NCBI GenBank assembly: GCA_947175575.1
Contig: CAMWNG010000014.1
Coordinates: 1 to 35,652 of the forward strand
Length of the DNA stretch: 35,652 nucleotides
Source of the DNA: an uncultured Bacteroidales bacterium
GTDB taxonomy: Bacteria > Bacteroidota > Bacteroidia > Bacteroidales > Muribaculaceae
Direction of reading: 5' to 3'
Positions 1-8,702 of the stretch are shown here, piece after piece. Numbering within the stretch: position 1 is the stretch's first letter; every line of letters begins with the position of its first letter. The notes below the pieces were generated by a model, which made no database searches, was not told where the DNA came from, and saw only the letters and a program-made list of their open reading frames with translations. A program made the translations under genes and the position numbers.

Positions 1-25
1 GAACACATCTGCATAACGCTTGACC

Positions 26-61
26 GCCTCAGCGTTAACAAATATTGGGGAACCGTGTCTA
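26..61. repeat. Left arm of a 36-bp inverted repeat shared with the right end of the window
   Basis: Positions 26-61 read as the reverse complement of 35557-35592 with 35 of 36 bases matching; the inner 30 bases (26-55 against 35563-35592) match perfectly and the only mismatch is at 56. The flanking sequence on both sides is unrelated. The arm lies outside the thioredoxin terminator hairpin. In both copies the frame reading outward encodes GSPIFVNAEA and then diverges, but the open stretches are too short to claim a gene. The nature of the repeat (dispersed intergenic element, recombination site or shared gene end) is not decided by the sequence. Confidence 0.85.
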
Positions 62-70
62 AGTATCGCC

Positions 71-116
71 AAAACATTGCGCCGCGACTCTCTTACGAGC
101 CGCGGCGCAGTGTTTT
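71..116 (-). terminator. Hairpin terminator after trxA
   Basis: Sixteen-base arms at 71-86 and 101-116 pair with one G-T wobble around a 14-base loop. The arms begin and end in AAAACA/TGTTTT, so either strand gives a T-rich 3' flank. It lies 20 bases beyond the thioredoxin stop and would end the dnaE-trxA transcript. Confidence 0.75.
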
Positions 117-135
117 ACAGAGGTTTCGCAGAGCC

Positions 136-456
136 TCAGGCCAGGAGTTGTTCGATGGCCTGACGCAGTTTATCTTCTGTCTGCGAGCCCACGAGGCGGA
201 TGTCGGCTTTCTTGCCGTCCTTGAAGAACAGGATGGTGGGAAGGCTCATAATACGATATGTGTTGGAAAGGTCGCCCTCTTCATCCACATTGTATTTTCC
301 CACGATAACCCGGCCGGCGTATTCTTCGGCAAGTTTGTCGATGACGGGAGCCATGCCCACACAGGGGCCGCACCATGTTGCCCAAAAGTCCACAAGCATG
401 GGTTTGCCGGTGGCCAGGAGTTCTTCGAAATTCTGATCAGTGATGGTTTGTGCCAT
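136..456 (-). CDS. trxA: Thioredoxin
   Basis: A 106-residue cytoplasmic thioredoxin, the normal size for the family. The redox motif WCGPC lies at residues 28-32 (Cys29 and Cys32), followed by the conserved cis-proline segment SLPT near residue 73. It has no signal peptide, so it should act as the general cytoplasmic disulfide reductant with thioredoxin reductase, which is not in this window. It starts 30 bases after the dnaE stop on the same strand, which suggests joint transcription. The downstream hairpin at 71-116 closes the unit. The identification is secure from the motif, length and absence of extra domains. Confidence 0.96.
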   Translation of the reverse strand: MAQTITDQNFEELLATGKPMLVDFWATWCGPCVGMAPVIDKLAEEYAGRVIVGKYNVDEEGDLSNTYRIMSLPTILFFKDGKKADIRLVGSQTEDKLRQAIEQLLA

Positions 457-486
457 TTTTGTATAATTGTTTTGTTAAGATTGTTT

Positions 487-3400
487 TCAGCATCTTTCAA
501 GCGAGAGTGAGAACGGAATTTCCATTTCTTCAAGCTGCTTTATGAAAGCTTTGTCGATATTTATATGATAGCCGGAATTCAGCTTCAGACGGTCTGTACG
601 CTCCGGAATTCCTGTGTCGAGCATGAAACTGAGCGACACACGCTGTCCTTCGCCCCTTTGAATCTGATCCATGAGCACCTTGGCGGTTATGTCTGCGCAC
701 TGAGTTTCGTTAAGAGAGAGCGTGAGCGAATTCACGAGTTTGCCTCGCAGCTGTTCGAGCGGCACCACGGAGATGATGTTGAAGAATATATCGTCGTTGT
801 AGCGGTTCTTCCGCCACGCTCCTCGCACCAGAACGGGATTTCCGACCTGAATCAGATGTCCGTATTGCTGGATCTGCTCCTGGAACATGCGGATTTCCGT
901 CGAGCCGTTGAAGTCTTCGAGTTTGGCTATCATCATCGGCGAACCCTTGCGGGTGGTACGGTCGAGACGTTCCGTCACTATTCCGCCGAACAGCACTTCG
1001 CGGCCATCGACAGCTTCTTGATCTTCGCGCTCGGAGAGGCGGAATGATGTGCCGTAGTTCAGTTCGATGTAATACGGATCGAGAGGATGGGCAGACAGAT
1101 ACATACCCACAAGTTCGCGCTCGCGGTCGAGACGCGCCACATCTGTCCAGGGATTGGCAGGACGTATGCGGGGCCGGGCCTCCGTATTGAGTTCTTCGTC
1201 CGCGAAGTCGAAAAGAGATGCTTCGCGTTTGCGCAGATTATTCTGATGCAGGGCACCGTAATACAACAGGCGTTCGGGAACCGAGTCGCCCGGATGACCG
1301 CCGCAATCGTCCACGAGATCCTCACGTTTGAAGGTACCGAAACAGTCGAAGGCGCCCGCCAGAGCGAGATTTTCGAAAACGCGGCGGTTGATTGAACTTG
1401 AAGGCACGCGTTCAACGAAATCGTATATGTCAGCAAACGGTTGGTCGCCGCGCGCTTTGACTATCTCGTCGACCACAGTGTCACCTATGCCGGAGATGGC
1501 CGACAGCCCGAAACGTATGTCTCCGGTGGCTGTCACACCGAAATCGCGCACGGATTCGTTCACGTCAGGTCCCTTTACCGTGATGCCCATAGCCTTGCAT
1601 TCATCCATGAAGCCGGTAAGTTTGGCCGAGTCGGAACGGTTGTGGGTCAGCACCGCGGCCATGTACTCTGCCGGATAATGTGCCTTGAGATAGCCGGTCT
1701 GATAGGCCACCCAAGAGTAGCATGTGGCATGCGATTTATTGAAGGCGTAGGAAGCGAATTTCTCCCAGTCGGCCCAAATTTTTTCCAATGTCTTCGGGTC
1801 GTGCCCGTTGGCCTGACCGCCTGCCAGGAATTTGGTCTTCAGGGCGTTCATTTTGTCGATCATCTTCTTGCCCATGGCCTTGCGGAGCGTATCGCTCTCG
1901 CCTCGGGTGAAGTTTGCCAGAAGACGCGATAGCAGCATGACCTGTTCCTGGTACACCGTCACTCCGTACGTATCCTGAAGATAGCGGTCCATGCCGGGCA
2001 GGTCGTACACGATCGGTTTGCGTCCGTGCTTGCGGTCAATGAATTCGGGAATGTAGTCCATCGGGCCAGGACGATAGAGGGCGTTCATCGCTATGAGATC
2101 CTCGAACTTCGTGGGTTGAAGCTCGCGGAGATATTTCTGCATGCCGGCCGATTCGAACTGGAATGTCCCCACGGTGCGACCGGCAGCGTAAAGTCGGTAA
2201 GTCTTTTCGTCCTCAATGTCGATTTTTTCGGGATCCACCACCTCGCCGGTGTGCGCCTTGATGTTGGCTACAGCGGTCTTGATGATCGACAGGGTCTTGA
2301 GTCCCAGGAAGTCCATCTTGATCAGGCCCGTCTCTTCGATCACCGAGCCTTCGTACTGTGTTACGAGAAGTTTTCCTTCGTCCTTGTCGTCGGCTGTGGA
2401 GACCGGCACCCAGTCGCTCACGTCATCGCGGCAGATTATCACACCGCATGCATGCACGCCGGTGTTGCGCACATTCCCTTCGAGGGCGCGGGCATACTTG
2501 AGCGTGTTGACTATCAGTGGATTCGAACTTTCGAGTTCGGGTTTGAATTCGGGCACATACTCATAGCAGTTGGCGAGGGTGGGTTTAAGCTCCTTGCCGT
2601 TCTTCATCGGCATGTGAGCCGGAATGAGTTTCGTCAGGCGGTTGGCCTCGGGTATCGGGAGCTGTTCCACTCGCGCCACATCCTTGATGGCGCTCTTCGC
2701 GGCCATGGTACCGTAGGTGATGATATGCGCCACATTGGGTTCGCCGTACTTCTCGGTCACATATTTCAGCACTCGTCCTCGACCGTCGTCATCGAAGTCC
2801 ACGTCGATATCGGGGAGCGAGATTCGGTCGGGATTCAGGAAGCGTTCGAACAGCAGGTCATACTTCAAAGGGTCTATCTGGGTGATGCCCAGGCAGTAGG
2901 CCACCACTGATCCGGCTGCTGAGCCACGGCCCGGTCCGATTGACACATCGAGTTTCTCACGCCCCACACGGATGAAGTCCTGCACGATCAGGAAGTAGCC
3001 CGGGAAACCCATCGTTTTCATGATGTGCAGTTCGAAATCTATGCGTTCCACCGTTTCGGGCGGGAGTTCGGCACCGTAACGCTTGTACGCGCCTTCGTAT
3101 GCGAGCTGTCGCAGATAGTCTGCTTCGAATTTTATACGGTATAGCTTCTCGTATCCGCCGAGTTTCTCGATTTTCGCTTCGGCATCCTCTTGCGAAAGCA
3201 CTACGTTGCCTTTTTCATCGCGGGTGAATTCATCGAAAAGTTCCTGATGCGTGATACGCGCACGATACTCTTCCTCCGTACCGAATTCGGCCGGAATCTC
3301 GTAGTTGGGCATGATGGGGCCGTGGTCTATCGAGTATGTTTCCACCTTGTTCACGATTTCGAGTGTGTTTTCTATCACCTCCGGTATGTCTGCGAAAAGT

Positions 3401-4314
3401 TTTGACATCTCTTCAGTGGTTTTGAACCACTCCTGTTTCGTGTACAACATGCGCTTGTCATCATTGAGGTCGGCTTTTGTCGACACACAGATCAGATGGT
3501 CGTGTGCTTCGGCGTCCTCTTCGTTGACGAAGTGGGAGTCGTTGGATGCTATCAGTTTTATGTCGTACTTTCGGGCGAGGCGTATCAGTTCCGGCTCTAT
3601 GGCTTTTTGTATCTCATACACCTCGTGATTGGCCCGCGTCACGGTAGCCTTGTGTCGCTGGAGTTCGATGTAGTAATCGTCGCCCATCGTCTCTTTCCAC
3701 CATTTGACACGCCGGTCGGCCTCTTCTATATTGCCTTGTGCAAGCAGTTTGGGCACCTCGCCGCCAAGACAGGCCGAACAGATTATAAGCCCCTCGCGAT
3801 GTGCAGCGATCGAGGCATGATCGGTTCGCGGATGATAATAATATCCTTCAGTCCACGCTCGCGACACCAGTTTGATCAGGTTGCGGTAACCGGTCTTGTT
3901 CTTGGCGAGCACTACAAGGTGGCGACCGGTGTCCTTCTTATCCTCGCGGGAGTGCATGTCGCCCTCGGCCACATACATCTCGCAGCCTATGATCGGAGTG
4001 AAAATTTTCCCTTTTAGCTCTTCGATTGACTGACGCACGGAGTCGACAGTCTCGCCTTCCGCAGGTTCCGCACCTTCTTCAAGCTCCTTGAGCCGTTTTT
4101 CGGCATCTTTGATCTTGCCTTTGGTGGCCTTGTTCTTTTTTGACACGTAATTTATAAATTCCTTCACGCCGTACATCACGCCGTGGTCGGTCAGCGCCAC
4201 CCCGGGCATACCGTCCGCCATTGCCTTGTCGACTATTCCGGCTATCGGTGCCTGACCGTCGAGAAGTGAATATTGCGAATGTACGTGCAGATGAACGAAT
4301 TTACTCATAGACAA
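487..4314 (-). CDS. dnaE: DNA polymerase III subunit alpha
   Basis: A 1275-residue replicative polymerase catalytic subunit of the DnaE type. The N-terminal PHP domain opens with HLHVHSQYS (residues 8-16). The polymerase active site PDIDVDF spans residues 501-507, giving catalytic Asp502 and Asp504. A helix-hairpin-helix and OB-fold region follows, with the OB strand motif FGGIVTERL in the last fifth. It is about 100 residues longer than the E. coli enzyme; one visible reason is a charged, probably coiled insertion in the PHP domain at about residues 57-105. A second Met at residue 3 could also be the start. A TAnnTTTG box lies upstream (CAAAGGTA on the plus strand at 4365-4372), and trxA follows in the same direction. 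Confidence 0.97.
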   Translation of the reverse strand: MSMSKFVHLHVHSQYSLLDGQAPIAGIVDKAMADGMPGVALTDHGVMYGVKEFINYVSKKNKATKGKIKDAEKRLKELEEGAEPAEGETVDSVRQSIEELKGKIFTPIIGCEMYVAEGDMHSREDKKDTGRHLVVLAKNKTGYRNLIKLVSRAWTEGYYYHPRTDHASIAAHREGLIICSACLGGEVPKLLAQGNIEEADRRVKWWKETMGDDYYIELQRHKATVTRANHEVYEIQKAIEPELIRLARKYDIKLIASNDSHFVNEEDAEAHDHLICVSTKADLNDDKRMLYTKQEWFKTTEEMSKLFADIPEVIENTLEIVNKVETYSIDHGPIMPNYEIPAEFGTEEEYRARITHQELFDEFTRDEKGNVVLSQEDAEAKIEKLGGYEKLYRIKFEADYLRQLAYEGAYKRYGAELPPETVERIDFELHIMKTMGFPGYFLIVQDFIRVGREKLDVSIGPGRGSAAGSVVAYCLGITQIDPLKYDLLFERFLNPDRISLPDIDVDFDDDGRGRVLKYVTEKYGEPNVAHIITYGTMAAKSAIKDVARVEQLPIPEANRLTKLIPAHMPMKNGKELKPTLANCYEYVPEFKPELESSNPLIVNTLKYARALEGNVRNTGVHACGVIICRDDVSDWVPVSTADDKDEGKLLVTQYEGSVIEETGLIKMDFLGLKTLSIIKTAVANIKAHTGEVVDPEKIDIEDEKTYRLYAAGRTVGTFQFESAGMQKYLRELQPTKFEDLIAMNALYRPGPMDYIPEFIDRKHGRKPIVYDLPGMDRYLQDTYGVTVYQEQVMLLSRLLANFTRGESDTLRKAMGKKMIDKMNALKTKFLAGGQANGHDPKTLEKIWADWEKFASYAFNKSHATCYSWVAYQTGYLKAHYPAEYMAAVLTHNRSDSAKLTGFMDECKAMGITVKGPDVNESVRDFGVTATGDIRFGLSAISGIGDTVVDEIVKARGDQPFADIYDFVERVPSSSINRRVFENLALAGAFDCFGTFKREDLVDDCGGHPGDSVPERLLYYGALHQNNLRKREASLFDFADEELNTEARPRIRPANPWTDVARLDRERELVGMYLSAHPLDPYYIELNYGTSFRLSEREDQEAVDGREVLFGGIVTERLDRTTRKGSPMMIAKLEDFNGSTEIRMFQEQIQQYGHLIQVGNPVLVRGAWRKNRYNDDIFFNIISVVPLEQLRGKLVNSLTLSLNETQCADITAKVLMDQIQRGEGQRVSLSFMLDTGIPERTDRLKLNSGYHINIDKAFIKQLEEMEIPFSLSLERC

Positions 4315-4364
4315 TTACTTGAATGAATTTATGGGTGATACTGGAAGTGGAAGTTTCACATTGT

Positions 4365-4372
4365 CAAAGGTA
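4365..4372 (-). promoter_or_regulatory. Promoter -7 box for dnaE-trxA
   Basis: TACCTTTG on the minus strand fits the Bacteroidetes TAnnTTTG consensus, 50 bases before the dnaE ATG. No clear TTG box is visible at the usual upstream spacing, so the call rests on the -7 element and position. Confidence 0.6.
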
Positions 4373-4440
4373 CGAATTTTTTTTGAATGTGGCTAACTTT
4401 TTCCTTATAAAAGGGGTTAAAAATGCAGTTTAAAAATTGA

Positions 4441-4472
4441 GATTCCCGAGCGGCCAGCGCTGCCCGGGAATC
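4441..4472 (-). terminator. Terminator after the secreted amidase operon
   Basis: A 14-base stem with one mismatch and one wobble closes on a CAGC loop. On the minus strand it is followed within a few bases by a T run. It lies 26 bases beyond the amidase stop. Confidence 0.75.
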
Positions 4473-4497
4473 CCGTATTCAATATCTGTTATATCGT

Positions 4498-6978
4498 TTA
4501 TTTAACGATAACCTTAGCGGCTTTGTCGCCCTGACGGCGGATGTAGAGACCGCCTTCGGGGTTATTGACGCGAATACCCTGGAGGTTGAAGAATTCAACC
4601 TCGCCTGCGGCATCGGCGGCAACTTCTGCCACACCCTTGCCGGGGAGTTCGACATCTGTGATCTGTGCCTTGCGTTCTGCGCTGTCATCCCATTTTGAGA
4701 ATGCGATTGTGCTGAAGCCAAGGTCGCCGACCCATTCTTCGTAGGGAACTTCATCGTCGTCCTCGTCGGTGAAGTGGTGGTTGACAAGAATAGCGTCAAG
4801 ACACCATTTGGTTTCGCCGTTGAACGATTTCTTGGTTCCGGAAATCAGGCCGATGGGATCGTTCTGGAAGTCCCAGACGAAGAGATTCCAGCCGCGGAAG
4901 TCAAGGGGTGTGAAATCGCCGCGATGTTTTACCGAGCCTTCGTTCTGGGTGCGCACCGAGATGTTAACACCGTTGTTCGAGCCGTCTCCGTAAACCCACA
5001 TGGTCAGGATGCCTTTGAAGTCCTTGATGTAGTTGTTCTGTCCGTCGGGCCAGTGGTCGCGGATGATGAAGTTTGTCTCTTCGGGAGCATATTCATCGAA
5101 CACATAGTGCATGCCGAAGCAGGAATTGATGTCGGACATCGGGCCTACAGGAAGAGTCGAGATAGTGGATTCATCGTTGACAATACCTTTGGTCGTGCCT
5201 GAACCGCCGGGAGTCCACATACCATCCACATTTGTGAGGGGCTGAACCATCTTTTCGTCGGTCTTGGTGCGATATTCGGTGAGGAAGCGGAAATGGTATG
5301 CTTCACCTTCGTTGCCGTAAAGGTCGGGCACCTTGCCTGTATAGGAAACAAGCAGAGCCTTATCTGCGGGCAGATCTTCGAGGGGCAGGAAGTGGAGTAC
5401 GGAGTTGCCACGGATAACATCGTGAGAAAGAACGCCTGCGTAATTGTTGCCTTCGGCGTCGGTCACTGTGATGCAGCCTTCGTGCGCGTCGGTGTTGAAG
5501 CTGAGTTCTTCATCAAATTCGAGACGGATCGGGGGACGATGGGTGTATATTACTGTTCCGTCATAATCAGGATAGGTCGACACAACCACAGCGCCCTTGG
5601 TGTCGGGTTCGTCCATGGTGAATGTAAGAGTGTAGTTACCGCCTGCGGTGCCGTCGCCGTCACCGTCGAATTTGGTGTTGGTCTGTGAGTTGAAAGCTAC
5701 ATCGCCGTCGATAGTGATGGTGTATGTGGTCCAGGCTTCGAGCTTGGAGATGTCCACGAGCAGTGTGTAGTCGTTTTTCCATGTGAGCTCTACGACACCG
5801 TTATTGTTGATGCTGAAAGCTTTCTCCACTGATTCGCGGTTCATGTTGCGCGAGAAGGTGATGGTCAGGGGAGCGAGGGGATTCACGGCATCGAGGTCTT
5901 CGAGAGATATGGAAGCGACCACAGCAGGCATGGTGTTGGTCATGGCCTGATCGAGGAAAGTCACATAATCCACGGAGCTGTCACCGCCGCCTTTGATGGT
6001 TACGGTGGTGTTGACGGTTTCGAAACCTTCGGCCGAGATAGTCACGGGGTAGGTTTCGCCTGCGGTGAGGCCTTCGAAGAAGTAGAAGCCGTTGTGAATC
6101 AGATCGGGGTTACGCGAATATTTGCTGAAGAGCGATTCGTATGTATCTGTGGTGTATTCACGGTCGCCAACCTTGATCACTGCGCCGTTGAGGGGCTGGT
6201 CGTTCTCTGAGTTGTAGATCATACCGGTCATGAAGGTCTGTGCGGGACGTTCAACGCCGAAGTACTCGAGAATTGACTGGAAAGCTGCAAAGGCTTCAAG
6301 ACGCTTGTAATCGTCGTTGAGGTTGCGCTGCTGCTGCACGGCCATATCATGATAGCCGCCTTCACTGAGCAGTGATGCCATGGTGGTGCGGCGGTTCACT
6401 GACAGATAGGGATACTGGTTCTCATGGGTTTCGGGAGCGGGATCGTAGTGGCAGCGGTCATGCTTGTTGCCGCGTGTGGTGATACGCATCACGCCTGTGA
6501 GGTTCGGGTTGAGGATTTCGCCGTAGCGCTTGCCGCCGTTAGGGGTTTTCTCGATGTCCTCGCCGTTCAGACGCCAGCCGCCGAACATCGTGAGAGTGGA
6601 GTTCACACTGCCCGATGCGTCGGAGTGGATGGAATAATAGAAGTCGGCGCCCCATGCATTGGCCATATCGGAGCGTTCTTCGAGGCTCACGGTGGTGTTC
6701 TGGTCATAGCGGCAGAGCATGATGTTCTCCTGGTCGACAGCTGTCGTGTAGGTTTCCAGCATGTCTTTGATGTTGAGGGCCACGGCAAGAGTCTTTTCTG
6801 CTTCTGAATAGCCCCAGAGGCCGCGGTTTTCTGTTCCGGAGTGGCCCGGATCGAGGAATATCTTATAGTTACCCCATTCGATTTTAGCGTCCTGTGCGTT
6901 GGCGACGGGAGCGGCCGCAATGGCAGCGACACCCAGCAGCATGCCGGAAGCCAGTGTATTGATGTTGATCTTTTTCAT
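4498..6978 (-). CDS. Secreted N-acetylmuramoyl-L-alanine amidase with Ig-like domains and C-terminal sorting tail
   Basis: An 826-residue exported protein with a signal peptide ending near residue 29 (VANAQ). Residues about 38-245 form an Amidase_3 (AmiC/CwlV) zinc amidase that cleaves the amide bond between muramic acid and the stem peptide. Visible zinc and catalytic residues are His46 (LDPGHSG), Glu59 or Glu61, His118 (YSIHSD) and Glu206 (LLSEGG). A carboxypeptidase-regulatory-like sandwich follows (about 250-335), then two Big_5-type Ig domains (about 365-455 and 470-570), a large beta-rich region (about 585-770) and a tail ending GLYIRRQGDKAAKVIVK that resembles a Por/T9SS type A sorting domain. 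It starts six bases after the upstream propeller gene stop, so the two are co-transcribed. Whether it acts on its own wall or on others is not shown by sequence. Confidence 0.9.
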   Translation of the reverse strand: MKKININTLASGMLLGVAAIAAAPVANAQDAKIEWGNYKIFLDPGHSGTENRGLWGYSEAEKTLAVALNIKDMLETYTTAVDQENIMLCRYDQNTTVSLEERSDMANAWGADFYYSIHSDASGSVNSTLTMFGGWRLNGEDIEKTPNGGKRYGEILNPNLTGVMRITTRGNKHDRCHYDPAPETHENQYPYLSVNRRTTMASLLSEGGYHDMAVQQQRNLNDDYKRLEAFAAFQSILEYFGVERPAQTFMTGMIYNSENDQPLNGAVIKVGDREYTTDTYESLFSKYSRNPDLIHNGFYFFEGLTAGETYPVTISAEGFETVNTTVTIKGGGDSSVDYVTFLDQAMTNTMPAVVASISLEDLDAVNPLAPLTITFSRNMNRESVEKAFSINNNGVVELTWKNDYTLLVDISKLEAWTTYTITIDGDVAFNSQTNTKFDGDGDGTAGGNYTLTFTMDEPDTKGAVVVSTYPDYDGTVIYTHRPPIRLEFDEELSFNTDAHEGCITVTDAEGNNYAGVLSHDVIRGNSVLHFLPLEDLPADKALLVSYTGKVPDLYGNEGEAYHFRFLTEYRTKTDEKMVQPLTNVDGMWTPGGSGTTKGIVNDESTISTLPVGPMSDINSCFGMHYVFDEYAPEETNFIIRDHWPDGQNNYIKDFKGILTMWVYGDGSNNGVNISVRTQNEGSVKHRGDFTPLDFRGWNLFVWDFQNDPIGLISGTKKSFNGETKWCLDAILVNHHFTDEDDDEVPYEEWVGDLGFSTIAFSKWDDSAERKAQITDVELPGKGVAEVAADAAGEVEFFNLQGIRVNNPEGGLYIRRQGDKAAKVIVK

Positions 6979-6984
6979 TGCGGT

Positions 6985-7827
6985 TTAATATTTGAGGTTG
7001 ATAACATAGATGGCATGGTCGGCGGCGTTTTCAAAAGCCACTTTGCTGCCGTCGGGGCTCACGGCCGGTGTGAGAGGAATCATCCCGGTCTGTGAGGTGA
7101 GCGTCACGGTGCGGTTGGTCTTTGTGTCGAGGGCGAAGAGGACGGAGGCGGTGAAGTCGGCGCCGTTGTCCGACACAAGTGTATAGACCAGTGTATCGCC
7201 GTCGGGAAGCCATGCGGGGTGGCTGCCGTTACCGAGCGAACGGAGTCCGCTACCGTCGGCGTTGATCACCCACATGCCCTGACCGGGAACCTGGAAAGCG
7301 ATCTTGGTGCCATCGGCGTTTTCGGCGGGATTGATCACCATCTTGCCTGCGAAGCGGCTGAGTGCCGGAACTGCCGATGTGATGCCTGCGGGATGAGCGA
7401 GCATGTTCTCATAGAGCGATGCGGCCCCCTGCTTTTTAGCCACGCGGGGAAGTTCACGACCTGTGGAGAGGTCGGCGGTGCGACCGTCGGCTACATTATA
7501 GGAACGGAGCGCATACCGGCGGCCGCCGTTCTGATTGAGGGCTGCACGACCTACGATGGTGGCGTTGTCGTTCCACATCATCTGATAGCCTGCTCCGGCG
7601 TCGGATGAGATCTGACGCATATAAGAACCGTCGGCACGGGCTACATAGATACCTGAATAATTGTCGCCTGTAGCAGCGATCATGTCGCCCGACGGACTCC
7701 ATACGGGAGCCATCAGTCCGTTGTCGCCGGAGAGCAGACGCGAAGGAGCGGATGCGCCGGTGGGAAGTGCCGCATTGGCTGCGCCGGCAATCATCAGTCC
7801 TACTCCGAGAAGTAAGAAATGTTTCAT
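6985..7827 (-). CDS. Secreted TolB/PD40-type beta-propeller protein
   Basis: A 280-residue protein with a signal peptide (about residues 1-19, AGAANA). Propeller blades of the PD40/TolB kind are recognisable by repeated units such as PVWSPSGDMIA, HPAWLPDGDTLVY and PAVSPDGSKVAF, each followed by a strand ending in an IYV- or MWVINADGSG-like turn. Such propellers bind proteins or act as scaffolds in the periplasm; none of the residues points to an enzyme. It is smaller than TolB and lacks the TolB N-terminal domain. It is first in an operon with the 826-residue amidase, six bases downstream, so a role in controlling or positioning that hydrolase is a reasonable guess but only that. Confidence 0.8.
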   Translation of the reverse strand: MKHFLLLGVGLMIAGAANAALPTGASAPSRLLSGDNGLMAPVWSPSGDMIAATGDNYSGIYVARADGSYMRQISSDAGAGYQMMWNDNATIVGRAALNQNGGRRYALRSYNVADGRTADLSTGRELPRVAKKQGAASLYENMLAHPAGITSAVPALSRFAGKMVINPAENADGTKIAFQVPGQGMWVINADGSGLRSLGNGSHPAWLPDGDTLVYTLVSDNGADFTASVLFALDTKTNRTVTLTSQTGMIPLTPAVSPDGSKVAFENAADHAIYVINLKY

Positions 7828-7858
7828 GGATAATTAGGTTTAAGATTCTACTTGGGGT

Positions 7859-7893
7859 CAAAGGTACAAAAAAAATCCTATACCGACCAAATC
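7859..7893 (-). promoter_or_regulatory. Promoter of the propeller-amidase operon
   Basis: On the minus strand TTTG is followed by 21 bases and then TACCTTTG (plus-strand CAAAGGTA at 7859-7866), a full match to the Bacteroidetes TTTG/TAnnTTTG pattern, about 32 bases before the ATG at 7827. Confidence 0.75.
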
Positions 7894-7957
7894 TTTTTTA
7901 CCACCTCTCTCTTTTTTAACACCACTCAAACAAAACTGCAAAAAAATACGTTTTTTA

Positions 7958-7989
7958 TTTGCATATTTGCTCCAAGCGTTGTTACTTTG
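7958..7989 (+). promoter_or_regulatory. Promoter of the pRiA4b-ORF3-like gene
   Basis: TTTG at 7958-7961, 20 bases, then TTACTTTG at 7982-7989 (one mismatch to TAnnTTTG). This leaves a leader of roughly 60 bases containing a small CGGTT/AACCG hairpin. It is divergent from the propeller operon promoter. Confidence 0.6.
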
Positions 7990-8059
7990 CAGCACGGTTT
8001 TAGAACCGCGTCTTTATCTAAAAGTATAACTAACCTACATATATAATATATAACCTCAT

Positions 8060-8617
8060 ATGATTTTCAATTTTCGTATTGTGTCTGACGGTGTCGACGC
8101 CTTTAAACGCGAAATTAAAATTGATGCACAGGCCACTTTCCTTGACCTGAAAAACGCTATTTGCGACTCGGTCGGTTATGAAAAGACCCAGATGGACTCT
8201 TTCTTCCTCTGCGATGATTCCTGGGAAAAAGGCAAAGAAATCACCTATGAGGACATGGACACCGACAACGATCAGGAAACCTGGCTCATGGATGACGCCG
8301 TCCTTGAAGATTTTATCGACGATGAAGGTCAGAAACTCCTTTACGTGTTCGATTATATGACCGACCGCGCCATGTTCATGGAAATGACTGAGATGATACC
8401 CGGCAAGACTCTCAAAGATCCCGTTTGCACACTCTCTCTCGGCAAAGCGCCCAAACAGAACGTCGACCTCAATGAATTTGACGCAGCTATGGATGCCAAA
8501 GCCGCAAAAATTGCCGCCACCACGGTCGAAGACCTCGATGAAGAATTCTACGGAGCCGACGATTACAACCTTGACGAATTCGAGGCCGAAGGTTTCGATG
8601 AAATGGATCTCAATTGA
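8060..8617 (+). CDS. Acidic protein of the plasmid pRiA4b ORF-3-like family
   Basis: A 185-residue protein without signal peptide or membrane segment. The order of elements, an opening strand and helix region (IFNFRIVSDG, then ATFLDLKNAICDSVGY), a middle FFLCDDSWEKG segment and the KLLYVFDYMTDRAMFMEM motif, matches the pRiA4b ORF-3-like fold, also called the IS1096 TnpR-like passenger family. Its biochemical role is not established. The C-terminal 45 residues are strongly acidic (repeated DEEF, DEFEAE, DEMDLN), which is longer and more acidic than the family core and may be a protein- or nucleic-acid-mimicking tail. No transposon parts surround it; it is a single gene between its own promoter and a hairpin terminator, so it looks like a stable chromosomal gene. 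Family call likely, function unknown. Confidence 0.8.
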   Translation: MIFNFRIVSDGVDAFKREIKIDAQATFLDLKNAICDSVGYEKTQMDSFFLCDDSWEKGKEITYEDMDTDNDQETWLMDDAVLEDFIDDEGQKLLYVFDYMTDRAMFMEMTEMIPGKTLKDPVCTLSLGKAPKQNVDLNEFDAAMDAKAAKIAATTVEDLDEEFYGADDYNLDEFEAEGFDEMDLN

Positions 8618-8648
8618 TCCCCGGTTCTAATTTAAACCCTAAAGACAT

Positions 8649-8680
8649 AAGTGCGGACTCACACATGATGTCCGCACTTT
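8649..8680 (+). terminator. Hairpin terminator between the acidic protein and bioB
   Basis: Ten-base perfect arms at 8649-8658 and 8670-8679 close an 11-base loop and are followed by a short TTT only. It lies 32 bases after the acidic protein stop and 23 bases before bioB. As no TAnnTTTG box is seen before bioB, partial readthrough through this weak terminator could drive bioB. Confidence 0.65.
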
Positions 8681-8702
8681 CTATAAATAAGCAACCTACA
8701 TT

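Noticed and set aside
1-61. Possible outward-reading gene at the left edge
   Set aside because: The frame encoding GSPIFVNAEAVKRYADVF is open but fewer than 30 codons are visible and no start is supported, so it is recorded only with the inverted repeat.
2026-2910. 294-residue plus-strand frame inside dnaE
   Set aside because: It is an antisense shadow of a conserved polymerase gene, with no family resemblance.
8620-8702. Riboswitch or BirA-type operator before bioB
   Set aside because: Only a simple hairpin is present in the gap; no conserved regulatory RNA or recognisable biotin operator can be supported.
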